64,000 nt of DNA from Streptomyces sp. CoH27 (lineage in GTDB: Bacteria; Actinomycetota; Actinomycetes; Streptomycetales; Streptomycetaceae), in contig NZ_JAIQYY010000023.1 of NCBI RefSeq assembly GCF_020181035.1, forward strand, positions 80,603 to 144,602, given 5' to 3'. The notes below the pieces were generated by a model. It worked only from the letters and a program-made list of their open reading frames with translations, searched no databases and had not been told where the DNA came from. The position numbers were made by a program, and so were the translations under genes. The first letter of the stretch is position 1; the number at the start of each line of letters is the position of its first letter. Below, piece by piece: positions 26,174 to 34,470 of the stretch.

Positions 26174-27601
26174 TCACGGCCGTACGAACTGGGTCTCGGC
26201 GGCACTGACGTCCGCGGCCGGCACCGGCGGCGGGCGGCGGGCGGTGTCGCTGACCTTGATCAGGACGGCGACCAGCAGCCAGTTGGCCACCATGGACGAG
26301 CCGCCCTGGGCGAGGAAGGGCAGCGCCTTGCCGGTGAGCGGGATGAGCCCGGTGACACCACCCACGACCACGAAGACCTGGAGGACGAGCGCCGAAGCCA
26401 GGCCGCCGGCAAGCAGCTTGCCGAACGGGTCGGTGACGGTGAGGGCCGTACGCAGGCCGCGCTCGGCGAGCAGGGCGTAGAGCAGAATGACGATCGTGAC
26501 CCCGGTCAGGCCGAGTTCCTCGCCGACCGTGGTGAGGATGAAGTCGCTGCGCCCGGCGAAGCCGATGAGTTCCGGATGGCCCTGGCCGAGGCCGGTGCCG
26601 AGGATGCCGCCCGAGCCGAAGCTGAACAGGGCCTGGGCGGCCTGGTCCGAGATCAGCCCCGGCGGGCGCTTGTCGGGCGGGAGGAAGATGTCCATCGGGT
26701 GCAGCCAGGCGACGACACGGCCATGGACGTGCGGTTCGAAGGAGCCGACGACGAAGGCGCCGACGGCGAACATGACGACGCCGAACACCACCCAGCTGGT
26801 GCGCTCGGTGGCGACGTACAGCATGATCACGAACAGGCCGAAGAAGATCAGCGAGGTGCCGAGGTCCCGCTCGAAGACCAGGACGAGCAGGCTGAGCAGC
26901 CACACGGCCGCCACGGGGCCGAACTGGCGCCCGCGCGGGAGATACATGCCGAGGAAACGCCGCCCGGCGAGCGCGAGGGCGTCCCTGCGCAGCGTCAGAT
27001 ATCCCGCGAAGAAGACCACGATGACGATCTTCACGAACTCGCCGGGCTGGAAGGACAGCGGGCCGATGAAGATCCACCGCTTGGCGCCGTAGACGTCACC
27101 GGGGTAGAAGGCCGGCGCCATCAGCAGGACAAGGCCCACGAAGATCGTGACGTACGGATAGCGCTGGAGCCTGCGATGGTCCTTGAGCAGCGCCACCGCC
27201 CCGGCGAACACCGCCACCGCGATGCCGCACCACGTCAGCTGCCCCGACGCCGCGGCCGTCGCGTGGTGGTAGTGCGTCCCGTAGGCGATGTCGAGACGGT
27301 GGATCAGGACGAGACCCAGACCGCTGAGCAGGGTGGCCAGGGGCAGGATCAGCGGATCGGCGTGCGGCGCGAACCGGCGTACGGCGACATGGCACACCAC
27401 GGGCAACACGGCCACGCCCAGGCACGTCAGTGGCATACTCGGCGGCAGCTGCCCGCTGGCGGCCAGAGCCGTCTCGGCATAGCCGTAAACGCAGATGAGG
27501 ACGGCGCCGAGGAGCAGTACCAACTCCAGGTTCCGGTCGCTCAGGCGTCCTGACCGGCCTGGCCGCACCGCCAGTTTTGCCGGTCCCCGCCGACCCGTCA
27601 T
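26174..27601 (-). CDS. FtsW/RodA/SpoVE-family SEDS peptidoglycan polymerase
   Basis: Polytopic membrane protein of 475 aa with about ten to twelve spans, belonging to the SEDS glycosyltransferases that polymerise lipid II. Conserved stretches include GAKRWIFIGPLSFQPGEFVKI, FERDLGTSLIFFG, QAAQALFSFGSGGILGTGLGQG and the Glu-rich TTVGEELGLTG. ATG 27601 is preceded by gaagg; an open frame upstream is not used. SEDS proteins usually pair with a class B PBP encoded next door. None is adjacent; a PBP gene lies at 41.2 kb. It is divergent from the lysozyme-like gene and shares its TTGCG-N6-CGCAA site. Confidence 0.93.
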   Translation of the reverse strand: MTGRRGPAKLAVRPGRSGRLSDRNLELVLLLGAVLICVYGYAETALAASGQLPPSMPLTCLGVAVLPVVCHVAVRRFAPHADPLILPLATLLSGLGLVLIHRLDIAYGTHYHHATAAASGQLTWCGIAVAVFAGAVALLKDHRRLQRYPYVTIFVGLVLLMAPAFYPGDVYGAKRWIFIGPLSFQPGEFVKIVIVVFFAGYLTLRRDALALAGRRFLGMYLPRGRQFGPVAAVWLLSLLVLVFERDLGTSLIFFGLFVIMLYVATERTSWVVFGVVMFAVGAFVVGSFEPHVHGRVVAWLHPMDIFLPPDKRPPGLISDQAAQALFSFGSGGILGTGLGQGHPELIGFAGRSDFILTTVGEELGLTGVTIVILLYALLAERGLRTALTVTDPFGKLLAGGLASALVLQVFVVVGGVTGLIPLTGKALPFLAQGGSSMVANWLLVAVLIKVSDTARRPPPVPAADVSAAETQFVRP

Positions 27602-27668
27602 ACCTTCCCCCTCGATCGGGTCCACTGCCGCGATCCCCCTCCGGGCCACAGTCAGCAGAGTTATATGG

Positions 27669-27684
27669 TTGCGCAACAACGCAA
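27669..27684. promoter_or_regulatory. TTGCG-N6-CGCAA palindrome, copy 1 (divergent SEDS/lysozyme-like promoter)
   Basis: Perfect copy, TTGCG-CAACAA-CGCAA. It lies 68 bp from the SEDS ATG and 37 bp from the GTG of the divergent gene, beside ttatatggt, which could be part of a -10 element. The inner TTGCGCAA is itself an 8-bp palindrome. Two similar sites occur in the next two promoters. Confidence 0.7.
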
Positions 27685-27720
27685 CTGAACTGTAGCCGAG
27701 GGCAGGTAAGAGGAGGGCCA

Positions 27721-28692
27721 GTGGCGGCAGCAAGCAGGTGGGGGCGCCGCAGGCTGTGGCCGGTCGTGATCGGATCGGGCGTGGTCCTCGCGCTCGTGGG
27801 TTATCTCGCCGTTCGGTTCATCCGCTCGGCGACGTCCGACGAATGCACGGCACACGGCACGGACGGCACGACCGTCACACTCGATCTGGACCAGGCGTCC
27901 CATGCCGCGACCATCGCGGCCGTGGCCCACGCGCGCGGTCTGCCGGAACGGGCCGTCACCATCGCCCTGGCGACCGCGATGCAGGAGTCCAAACTCCGCG
28001 ATCTCTCCTACGGGGACCGGGATTCCCTCGGCCTGTTCCAGCAGCGCCCGTCCGAGGGCTGGGGCAGCCCCGCCCAGATCCGCGACCCCGTCTACGCGTC
28101 GGGCAAGTTCTTCGACGCACTGGTCAAGGTGCCGGACTACGTCGACCTGCCGGTCACCGTCGCCGCGCAGGATGTCCAGCACAGCGGCTACCCGGAGGCC
28201 TACGCATCACACGAGGCCACGGCGGCGACGCTGGCCGACGTGCTGACGGGGCGGGAGGGGCCCGCGCTGACCTGCACGGTCAGCGGAGCGGGCAAGAGCG
28301 GGGCGGATGCCGCCCAGGCCGGCGGAGGGAGCGGTACCGACGACGCCGGGGCGGGCCGGGGCAGCGGTACGGCAGGTGTCGTACACGAGGGCGGCGACGG
28401 CGGTGGTGTCGCCGCAGCGGTCCGACGGGAGTTCGGCAGGGTGCCGGCCGCCGTCCCCGCGACCGGCGGCAGCGTCAGCTACCCGGTCACCGAGACGGCC
28501 ACGGGCTGGTCCCTCGCCCTGTGGCTGGTCTGTCACGCCGACGCGTTGCACGCCGCGTCGGTCACGTTCGACAACCGTCGATGGAGCAGCGGCGCCTCGG
28601 ACCATGGCTGGACGCAGATCTCGCCCGCGTCGGAGGACTCCTCGACGGTGGCTGTGAACGTGAGCCGGCCCGCGGTGGCCGCTGCACCGTGA
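27721..28692 (+). CDS. Membrane-anchored lysozyme-like (transglycosylase-like) protein
   Basis: Protein of 323 aa with an N-terminal membrane anchor (residues 13-34) and an extracytoplasmic domain. The domain contains ALATAMQESKLRDL and DRDSLGLFQQRPSEGWG, a pattern widespread in actinobacterial proteins of lysozyme-like fold that are often misnamed heavy-metal transporters. A Gly-rich linker at about 190-235 leads to a C-terminal segment ending in a VTFDNRRWSSG-type motif. GTG 27721 is chosen for the gaggag upstream (27710-27716). The context of a SEDS protein and an LCP ligase suggests a cell-wall role. Enzymatic activity is not certain; the Glu in MQES is a candidate catalytic residue. Confidence 0.75.
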   Translation: MAAASRWGRRRLWPVVIGSGVVLALVGYLAVRFIRSATSDECTAHGTDGTTVTLDLDQASHAATIAAVAHARGLPERAVTIALATAMQESKLRDLSYGDRDSLGLFQQRPSEGWGSPAQIRDPVYASGKFFDALVKVPDYVDLPVTVAAQDVQHSGYPEAYASHEATAATLADVLTGREGPALTCTVSGAGKSGADAAQAGGGSGTDDAGAGRGSGTAGVVHEGGDGGGVAAAVRREFGRVPAAVPATGGSVSYPVTETATGWSLALWLVCHADALHAASVTFDNRRWSSGASDHGWTQISPASEDSSTVAVNVSRPAVAAAP

Positions 28693-28738
28693 CGGACTGC
28701 GGCAGGCCCACGGCCATCCACAAGTATTGATTGCAGAC

Positions 28739-28754
28739 TTGCGCAATATCGCAG
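28739..28754. promoter_or_regulatory. TTGCG-N6-CGCAA palindrome, copy 2
   Basis: TTGCG-CAATAT-CGCAG, one mismatch from the other two copies. It lies 13 bp upstream of the ATG of the membrane protein gene, close enough to cover the promoter or ribosome site. The same core TTGCGCAA octamer is present. Confidence 0.6.
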
Positions 28755-28767
28755 ACGTCTGGCGAGA

Positions 28768-29562
28768 ATGGTGCCCGTGACCACCCATGACACCCCTCCC
28801 CCGCAGCGCCAGGGCCCCGAGCACTGGTCCGAGCTGCTGCATGTCCGTCTGGAACGGATCGAGGGCCTGCTCGCTCCGGCCGAGCAGGCATCCGAGTCCG
28901 AGCGTCCCGCGTGGCAGCGGCGCACCAGAGGTGAGCAGCGTTGGGCGGTGATGGCGGCACTGCTGGTCGCCGTCTGGGTGCAGTGGGCGCTGCCGGAACG
29001 CTTCAGCATCCACCCGCACTGGCTGCTGCCCGTCCTGGAGTTGGCCATGATGGCGGCGCTGTGGGTGGCCCATCCACACCGACGGATCGAGTACCGGTCC
29101 CGCCCGCTGCGCGCGCTGGGCCTGTTGCTGGCCGGCGCGGTCAGTCTCGCCAACGGCTGGTCGGCCGTCGTCCTGGTGCGCGACCTGCTGCACGGTACCG
29201 AGGGCTCCAATGCCGCGGCCCTGCTGACGACGGGAGGCGGCATCTGGCTGACCAACGTCATCGCCTTCAGCCTCTGGTACTGGGAGTGGGACCGGGGCGG
29301 CCCGGTGGTCCGCGCCCTGGGCACGCGCCAGCATCCGGACTTTCTCTTCCCTCAGATGCAGCAGGAGGGCATCGCGCCCGACGACTGGGAGCCGCAGTAC
29401 ATGGACTACCTCTATGTGGCCCTCACCAACGCCACGGCCTTCAGCCCCACCGACACCATGCCGCTGTCCCGCTGGGCGAAGCTGCTGATGTCCACGCAGT
29501 CCACGATCTCGCTGCTGACCCTGGCGCTGATCATCTCGCGCGCGGTCGGGGTCCTGCAGTAA
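28768..29562 (+). CDS. Multispanning membrane protein, DUF1345-like
   Basis: Integral membrane protein of 264 aa with a soluble N-terminus and about five or six hydrophobic segments. The block YLYVALTNATAFSPTDTMPL near residues 215-234 resembles actinobacterial DUF1345 proteins, for which no function is established. The start could be ATG 28768, GTG 28771 or GTG 28777 (MVPVTTHD); none has a strong ribosome site. It lies in the cell-envelope group, and its promoter has a copy of the shared palindrome. Confidence 0.75.
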   Translation: MVPVTTHDTPPPQRQGPEHWSELLHVRLERIEGLLAPAEQASESERPAWQRRTRGEQRWAVMAALLVAVWVQWALPERFSIHPHWLLPVLELAMMAALWVAHPHRRIEYRSRPLRALGLLLAGAVSLANGWSAVVLVRDLLHGTEGSNAAALLTTGGGIWLTNVIAFSLWYWEWDRGGPVVRALGTRQHPDFLFPQMQQEGIAPDDWEPQYMDYLYVALTNATAFSPTDTMPLSRWAKLLMSTQSTISLLTLALIISRAVGVLQ

Positions 29563-29643
29563 GTCTCGCGCGTGCGGGGGGAGTTGAAGATCACCGGCGG
29601 GCAGCGGGCGGACGGGGACGACGGCGGGCTTAAGTTTGCTAGA

Positions 29644-29659
29644 TTGCGCAACTACGCAA
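29644..29659. promoter_or_regulatory. TTGCG-N6-CGCAA palindrome, copy 3
   Basis: Perfect copy, TTGCG-CAACTA-CGCAA, with an AT-richer flank (cttaagtttgctaga) on the left. It lies 38 bp upstream of the LCP gene ATG at 29698. It differs from copy 1 at only one central base. Confidence 0.7.
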
Positions 29660-29697
29660 CTAAGCCTGGCAGGCCCGACTGGTCATGGGAGTGGAAG

Positions 29698-31341
29698 ATG
29701 AGCGACCTGCGGAACGGGCCAGATGGTCGGGCGACGCGCAGTCGTACGTCCCCGGTGCCAGGCCCGCGCGGGGCAGGGCGAGCAGGCCGGGGCCGCCCGG
29801 TGCGACGCGGCAGGCGCATGCTGAAGATCGCCGGAATCTGTCTGTCTCTCCTGGTGCTCGGTACGGCCGGTGTCGGCTGGTGGTTCTACCAGCACCTGAA
29901 CGGCAACATCCACAGCGTGTCCCTGGACGGCAAGGGCGGCACCGAGAAGGCCGACACCTTCGGCCGCACCCCGATCAACATCCTGGTGATCGGCTCGGAC
30001 GGCCGCACCAGCGCGGAGGACTGCAGGCTCGGCGGCGGTTGTTCGAAGACCGGTGTGCAGTCCGGCAACGGGAACGCGGACGTGGAGATGGTGGTGCACA
30101 TATCGGCGGACCGCTCCAACGCCACGGTGATGAGTGTGCCGCGCGACACCATGACCCAGGTGCCCGCCTGCAAGGACCCTGTCTCCGGGCAGTCCACGTC
30201 CGGTTACTACGGCCAGATCAACAGTGCCTTGTCGTACGGGCCCGCCTGCCAGGTGGCCACCGTCCATCAGCTCACCGGCATCCCGATCGACCATTTCGTC
30301 AAGCTCGACTTCTCCGGCGTCGTGCAGATGTCGGACGCGGTCGGCGGCGTCGACGTCTGCGTCAGCGACGATGTCTACGACACCTACTCGCATCTGAAGC
30401 TGTCCAAGGGCACCCACACCCTCAAGGGCTCGGGCGCGCTGGAGTTCGTGCGCTCGCGGCACGGCTTCGGTGACGGCAGCGACCTGGGCCGTACGGTCTC
30501 GCAGCACATCTTCCTGAGCGCGATGATCCGCAAGTTCAAGAGCGCCGGCACCCTCACCGACCCCACCGCGGTCTACGGCCTCGCCGACGCCGCCACCAAG
30601 GCGCTGACCGTGGACGACGGCCTGGGATCGGTGAGGAAACTGATCGGGCTCGCGTCCGACGTGGACAAGGTCCCCGCCAAGCGGATGACGTTCACGACGA
30701 TGCAGACCGATCCCGATCCGAACAACAGGGACCATGTGGTCGTGGGCCCGGGCGCCAAGACCCTGTTCTCCACCATCGCCAACGACCAGTCGCTGACGAC
30801 CGATTCGGGCAAGAAGGCCGACGCGGCCTCGGCCACCGCCGAACCCACCGCCACCGCTTCGGCCGAACCCCCCTCCCAGATCGCGGTGACCGTGGGGAAC
30901 GGCTCCACGGTCACCGGCCGCGCCGCGGAGATCGCGACCGCCCTGACCGACCAGGGCTTCGGTTCCGCCACGGTCGTCCACGGCACTCCGAGCTCCGCCA
31001 CGACCACGCTCACCTACGGCGCCGGCCGGCAAGCGGAGGCACAGACAGTCGCCAAGGCGCTCGGCCTGTCCTCCTCGCAGCTGAAGCAGGGCACCGGCAC
31101 GGGCCTGACCCTGGTGATCGGCAGCGACTGGCCCAGCGGGACACGCTTCCCGGGCGGCAGCTCCTCGCCCGCGCCGGCCGACACCCACGCCGCCGTCGGA
31201 GGCGCCCACGCCTCCACCGCCGACCAGGCCAAGACCTGTGCCAAGGTCAGCCCCTACAAGACGGTCAGCCTCAATGGTGTCTCCATGACGCCCACCCAGG
31301 CATACGCGGCGGCACGCGGCATTCCCGACTCCGACACCTGA
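29698..31341 (+). CDS. LytR-CpsA-Psr (LCP) family cell-wall polymer ligase
   Basis: Membrane protein of 547 aa predicted to transfer teichoic acid-like or glycan polymers from a lipid carrier to peptidoglycan. There is a cytoplasmic basic tail, one membrane helix (residues 42-64), then the LCP domain with TPINILVIGSDGR, SVPRDTM, GQINSAL and FVRSRHGFGDGSDLGR. The C-terminal LytR_C domain is near residues 400-480. ATG 29698 has ggagtggaag upstream. It is the last gene of the envelope group sharing the TTGCG-N6-CGCAA site, and the enzyme class fits that grouping. Confidence 0.94.
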   Translation: MSDLRNGPDGRATRSRTSPVPGPRGAGRAGRGRPVRRGRRMLKIAGICLSLLVLGTAGVGWWFYQHLNGNIHSVSLDGKGGTEKADTFGRTPINILVIGSDGRTSAEDCRLGGGCSKTGVQSGNGNADVEMVVHISADRSNATVMSVPRDTMTQVPACKDPVSGQSTSGYYGQINSALSYGPACQVATVHQLTGIPIDHFVKLDFSGVVQMSDAVGGVDVCVSDDVYDTYSHLKLSKGTHTLKGSGALEFVRSRHGFGDGSDLGRTVSQHIFLSAMIRKFKSAGTLTDPTAVYGLADAATKALTVDDGLGSVRKLIGLASDVDKVPAKRMTFTTMQTDPDPNNRDHVVVGPGAKTLFSTIANDQSLTTDSGKKADAASATAEPTATASAEPPSQIAVTVGNGSTVTGRAAEIATALTDQGFGSATVVHGTPSSATTTLTYGAGRQAEAQTVAKALGLSSSQLKQGTGTGLTLVIGSDWPSGTRFPGGSSSPAPADTHAAVGGAHASTADQAKTCAKVSPYKTVSLNGVSMTPTQAYAAARGIPDSDT

Positions 31342-31355
31342 GAGGGGGAGCAGCG

Positions 31356-31379
31356 TGCGGCATCGTCGGCGTGCTCGCC
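31356..31379 (+). pseudogene. Possible relic of a class II glutamine amidotransferase N-terminus
   Basis: Eight codons, tgcggcatcgtcggcgtg and then ctcgcc, read CGIVGVLA, the invariant N-terminal nucleophile block of GlmS/AsnB-type amidotransferases. A ggggag sequence precedes it at 31344-31349. No start codon sits directly before the Cys (gcg instead of atg/gtg), and the frame does not continue into a recognisable protein. It may be a degraded gene start or chance. Confidence 0.3.
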
Positions 31380-31431
31380 GCGCAGGGTTTCGGCCGGGGC
31401 CGTTGTCGTACCCGCGTGGCATGCTGCGGCC

Positions 31432-31962
31432 ATGACCACCCCACAGGCACCCCGGACCCTTCCCGACGGCCGCCCGATCCCCGCGCCGACCGGTCCCGAA
31501 CGCGCCATGCTGGAGAGCTGGCTGGACTTCCACCGGGCCACGCTGGAGCTGAAGTGCCAAGGCCTGGACGACGCGCAGGTGCGGCAGGCCTCGGCGGAGC
31601 CGTCGTCGCTGACGCTGCTGGGACTTGTCCAGCATCTCGCCGAGGTGGAACGCAACTGGTTCCAGCGGGTGCTGGCAGGACAGGACGTACCGCCGCTGTT
31701 CGAGGAGCGGACGGGGTACGGCCTCGATCCCGAGCGCGGGCCGGCGCAGGCCCTGGCCGTGTGGCGGGCGGAGATCGCGCGGAGCCGGGAGCTGCTCGCC
31801 GGGTGGGATCTGGAGGACACCGGGCGCATCGTCGACGAGCCGATGGCCGGCGTCGAGGTCAGTGTGCGCTGGGTGCTGATCCACCTCATCGAGGAGTACG
31901 CCCGGCACAACGGACACGCCGACATTCTGCGTGAACGAATCGACGGGACCACCGGGACCTGA
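31432..31962 (+). CDS. DinB/DUF664-family protein
   Basis: A 176-aa four-helix-bundle protein. It has GLVQHLAEVERNWFQRVLAG (the first metal-ligand His of DinB-like folds) and the C-terminal LIHLIEEYARHNGHADILRE with two more conserved His residues. The family includes metal-binding proteins and possible thiol-dependent transferases such as mycothiol enzymes. No specific role can be stated. The ATG has no clear ribosome site. Confidence 0.85.
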   Translation: MTTPQAPRTLPDGRPIPAPTGPERAMLESWLDFHRATLELKCQGLDDAQVRQASAEPSSLTLLGLVQHLAEVERNWFQRVLAGQDVPPLFEERTGYGLDPERGPAQALAVWRAEIARSRELLAGWDLEDTGRIVDEPMAGVEVSVRWVLIHLIEEYARHNGHADILRERIDGTTGT

Positions 31963-32228
31963 ATTCAATTTACTTTCACAATTCCCGCCAATTCCCCGGA
32001 CGACAGCTTCCCGTCTTCTTCTGCCCGCTTTTTTCAAGACTAAACAGGGCACTTTTCCGGCGTGTTTCATACACGTCATTGACGGTTTCCTGGCTGTGAC
32101 GCACTCCACAGCGACATGGATTTGCCCCGATTTATCACGGGACAAGACGGGCATAACACCGAGCCCCCTGCACACCCCAGCGACGGCGGCCGTGCATTTC
32201 TGAATTCACCTCGGTAAATTCGTGCCGC
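31963..32228 (+). promoter_or_regulatory. AT-rich ectoine operon promoter/leader region
   Basis: This 266-bp gap is much richer in A and T than its surroundings (ctgaattcaatttactttc near its start). It must hold the ectABCD promoter. Just before the ectA start lies an imperfect dyad, gaattcacc-tc-ggtaaattc (32202-32221), with 8 of 9 pairs. No Shine-Dalgarno sequence is visible at ectA, so the dyad may be an operator or shape initiation. I see no clear sigma consensus that I would defend. Confidence 0.55.
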
Positions 32229-32747
32229 ATGACTGCCGCACCCGCAGACCTGTTCATCGACCAGCCGGCGGTGACCGACGGAGCCACGCTCTGGCGTCTC
32301 GCCAAGGACTCGAAAACGCTCGACCTGAACTCCTCGTACAGCTATCTGCTGTGGTGCCGGGACTTCGCCGGCACCTCGGCGGTCGCGCGCGGTGCGGACG
32401 GGGAGCCGGTCGGCTTCGTCACCGGCTACGTACGGCCCGAGCGCCCCCGCACGCTGCTCGTCTGGCAGGTGGCCGTCGACTCCGCCCACCGGGGTCTCGG
32501 CATCGCCGCCGCGCTGCTGGACGGGCTGACCGTGCGCCTGGCCGCCGAGCGCGGCATCACCGACGTGGAGACCACCATCACCCCGGGCAACACCGCCTCC
32601 GAGCGGCTGTTCACCTCGTTCGCCGCCCGGCACGGGGCGCACCTCGAACGCGAGGTGCTGTTCCCCGCCGAGCTGTTCCCGGACGGCCCGCACGACCCCG
32701 AAGTCCTCTATCGCATCGGCCCGTTGACCGAGTACACCGCCCACTGA
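32229..32747 (+). CDS. ectA: L-2,4-diaminobutyrate acetyltransferase
   Basis: GNAT-fold enzyme (172 aa) that acetylates diaminobutyrate at N-gamma in ectoine synthesis. It has LDLNSSYSYLLWCRDF near residues 31-46, the acetyl-CoA loop AHRGLGIAAALL and TTITPGNTASERLF, all classic EctA motifs. It is the first gene of ectABCD, 13 bp from ectB. The start lacks a visible ribosome site, in contrast to the strong sites of ectB, ectC and ectD. Confidence 0.96.
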   Translation: MTAAPADLFIDQPAVTDGATLWRLAKDSKTLDLNSSYSYLLWCRDFAGTSAVARGADGEPVGFVTGYVRPERPRTLLVWQVAVDSAHRGLGIAAALLDGLTVRLAAERGITDVETTITPGNTASERLFTSFAARHGAHLEREVLFPAELFPDGPHDPEVLYRIGPLTEYTAH

Positions 32748-32760
32748 GGAGCGATTCACC

Positions 32761-34032
32761 GTGACCATCACCCAGCCCGACCTCAGCGTCTTCGAGACCC
32801 TTGAGTCCGAGGTGCGCAGCTACTGCCGCGGCTGGCCCACGGTCTTCGACCGCGCGCGGGACAGCCGCATGTACGACGAGGACGGTCATGCGTACCTCGA
32901 CTTCTTCGCCGGTGCCGGCTCACTCAACTACGGCCACAACAACCCGGTGCTCAAACGGGCGTTGATCGACTATCTCGCACGCGACGGGGTCACCCACGGC
33001 CTCGACATGTCGACCACGGCCAAACGGACCTTCCTGCAGACCTTCCAGGATCTGGTGCTGCGCCCGCGGGACCTGCCGTACAAAGTCATGTTCCCGGGCC
33101 CGACCGGCACCAACGCCGTGGAGGCGGCGCTGAAGCTGGCCCGTAAGGTGAAGGGCCGCGAGGCGATCGTGTCGTTCACGAACGCCTTCCACGGGATGTC
33201 CCTGGGCTCCCTCGCCGTCACCGGCAACGCCTTCAAGCGGGCCGGCGCCGGCATCCCGCTGGTGCACGGCACGCCGATGCCGTTCGACAACTACTTCGAC
33301 GGCACGGTCCCGGACTTCCTGTGGTTCGAGCGGCTCCTCCAGGACCAGGGCTCCGGGCTCAACAAGCCCGCCGCCGTGATCGTGGAGACCGTGCAGGGCG
33401 AGGGCGGCATCAATGTGGCCCGGCCCGAATGGCTGCGCGCGCTCAAGGAGCTGTGCGAGCGGCAGGACATGCTGCTGATCGTCGACGACATCCAGATGGG
33501 CTGCGGCCGTACCGGCGCCTTCTTCTCCTTCGAGGAGGCGGGGATCGTGCCGGACATCGTCACCGTGTCCAAGTCGATCAGCGGCTACGGCCTGCCGATG
33601 TCGCTGTGCCTGTTCAAGCCCGAGCTGGACGTGTGGGAGCCGGGCGAGCACAACGGCACCTTCCGCGGCAACAACCCCGCGTTCGTCACCGCGACCGCGG
33701 CGCTGGAGACGTACTGGGCCGACGGCTCGGCGATGGAGAAGCAGACCCGGGCCCGGGGCGAGCAGATCGAGCAGGCGCTGATCTCCATCACCGAGGAGAA
33801 CCTCGCCGACGTCAAGGAGTACCGCGGGCGCGGACTGGTGTGGGGCATGGAGTTCCACGACAAGGCGCGGGCCGGCCGGGTCGCCGGGCGGGCCTTCGAA
33901 CTCGGGCTGCTCATCGAGACCTCCGGCCCCGAGGGCGAGGTCGTCAAGCTGCTGCCGGCCCTCACCATCACGCCGGACGAGCTGGACGAGGGCCTCAGGA
34001 TCCTCGCCCGCGCCGTCCGCGAAACCCTCTGA
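32761..34032 (+). CDS. ectB: L-2,4-diaminobutyrate transaminase
   Basis: Class III PLP aminotransferase (423 aa) that converts aspartate semialdehyde and glutamate to diaminobutyrate. It shows FFAGAGSLNYGHNNP, VMFPGPTGTNAVEAALK, DDIQMGCGRTG and the PLP lysine in VSKSISGYGLP (Lys271). GTG 32761 has gaggag upstream. It is the second gene of ectABCD. Confidence 0.97.
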   Translation: MTITQPDLSVFETLESEVRSYCRGWPTVFDRARDSRMYDEDGHAYLDFFAGAGSLNYGHNNPVLKRALIDYLARDGVTHGLDMSTTAKRTFLQTFQDLVLRPRDLPYKVMFPGPTGTNAVEAALKLARKVKGREAIVSFTNAFHGMSLGSLAVTGNAFKRAGAGIPLVHGTPMPFDNYFDGTVPDFLWFERLLQDQGSGLNKPAAVIVETVQGEGGINVARPEWLRALKELCERQDMLLIVDDIQMGCGRTGAFFSFEEAGIVPDIVTVSKSISGYGLPMSLCLFKPELDVWEPGEHNGTFRGNNPAFVTATAALETYWADGSAMEKQTRARGEQIEQALISITEENLADVKEYRGRGLVWGMEFHDKARAGRVAGRAFELGLLIETSGPEGEVVKLLPALTITPDELDEGLRILARAVRETL

Positions 34033-34060
34033 CCGACCGACCAGGAGAGAGCGCACCACC

Positions 34061-34465
34061 GTGATCGTCCGATCGTTCAAGGACATCGAAGGCACCGACC
34101 GGCACGTCAGGGCCAAGTCCGGCACCTGGGAGAGCAAGCGGATCGTCCTCGCCAGGGAGCGGGTCGGCTTCTCCCTGCACGAGACCATCCTGTACGCCGG
34201 GACGGAGACGTCGATGTGGTACGCCAACCACATCGAGGCCGTCGTCTGCACCAAGGGCGAGGCCGAACTGACCGACCACGAGACCGGGAGGACGTACACG
34301 ATCACCCCCGGCACCATGTACCTCCTGGACGGCCACGAGCGGCACACGCTGAAGGTCAAGGAGGACTTCCACTGCCTCTGCGTGTTCAACCCGCCCGTCA
34401 CCGGCCGGGAGGACCACGACGAGAACGGCGTCTACCCGCTCCTGACGGAGCCCGAGGAGGTGTGA
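34061..34465 (+). CDS. ectC: L-ectoine synthase
   Basis: Cupin-fold hydro-lyase (134 aa) that cyclises N-gamma-acetyldiaminobutyrate to ectoine. It has MWYANHIEAVVCTKGEAEL with the metal-binding residues and GTMYLLDGHERHTLK. GTG 34061 follows caggagag. The length is normal. Confidence 0.97.
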   Translation: MIVRSFKDIEGTDRHVRAKSGTWESKRIVLARERVGFSLHETILYAGTETSMWYANHIEAVVCTKGEAELTDHETGRTYTITPGTMYLLDGHERHTLKVKEDFHCLCVFNPPVTGREDHDENGVYPLLTEPEEV

Positions 34466-34470
34466 CAGAC

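Noticed and set aside
29683..32175. Open frame of 830 codons on the minus strand
   Set aside because: Antisense to the LCP gene, with no recognisable protein features and the wrong codon pattern.
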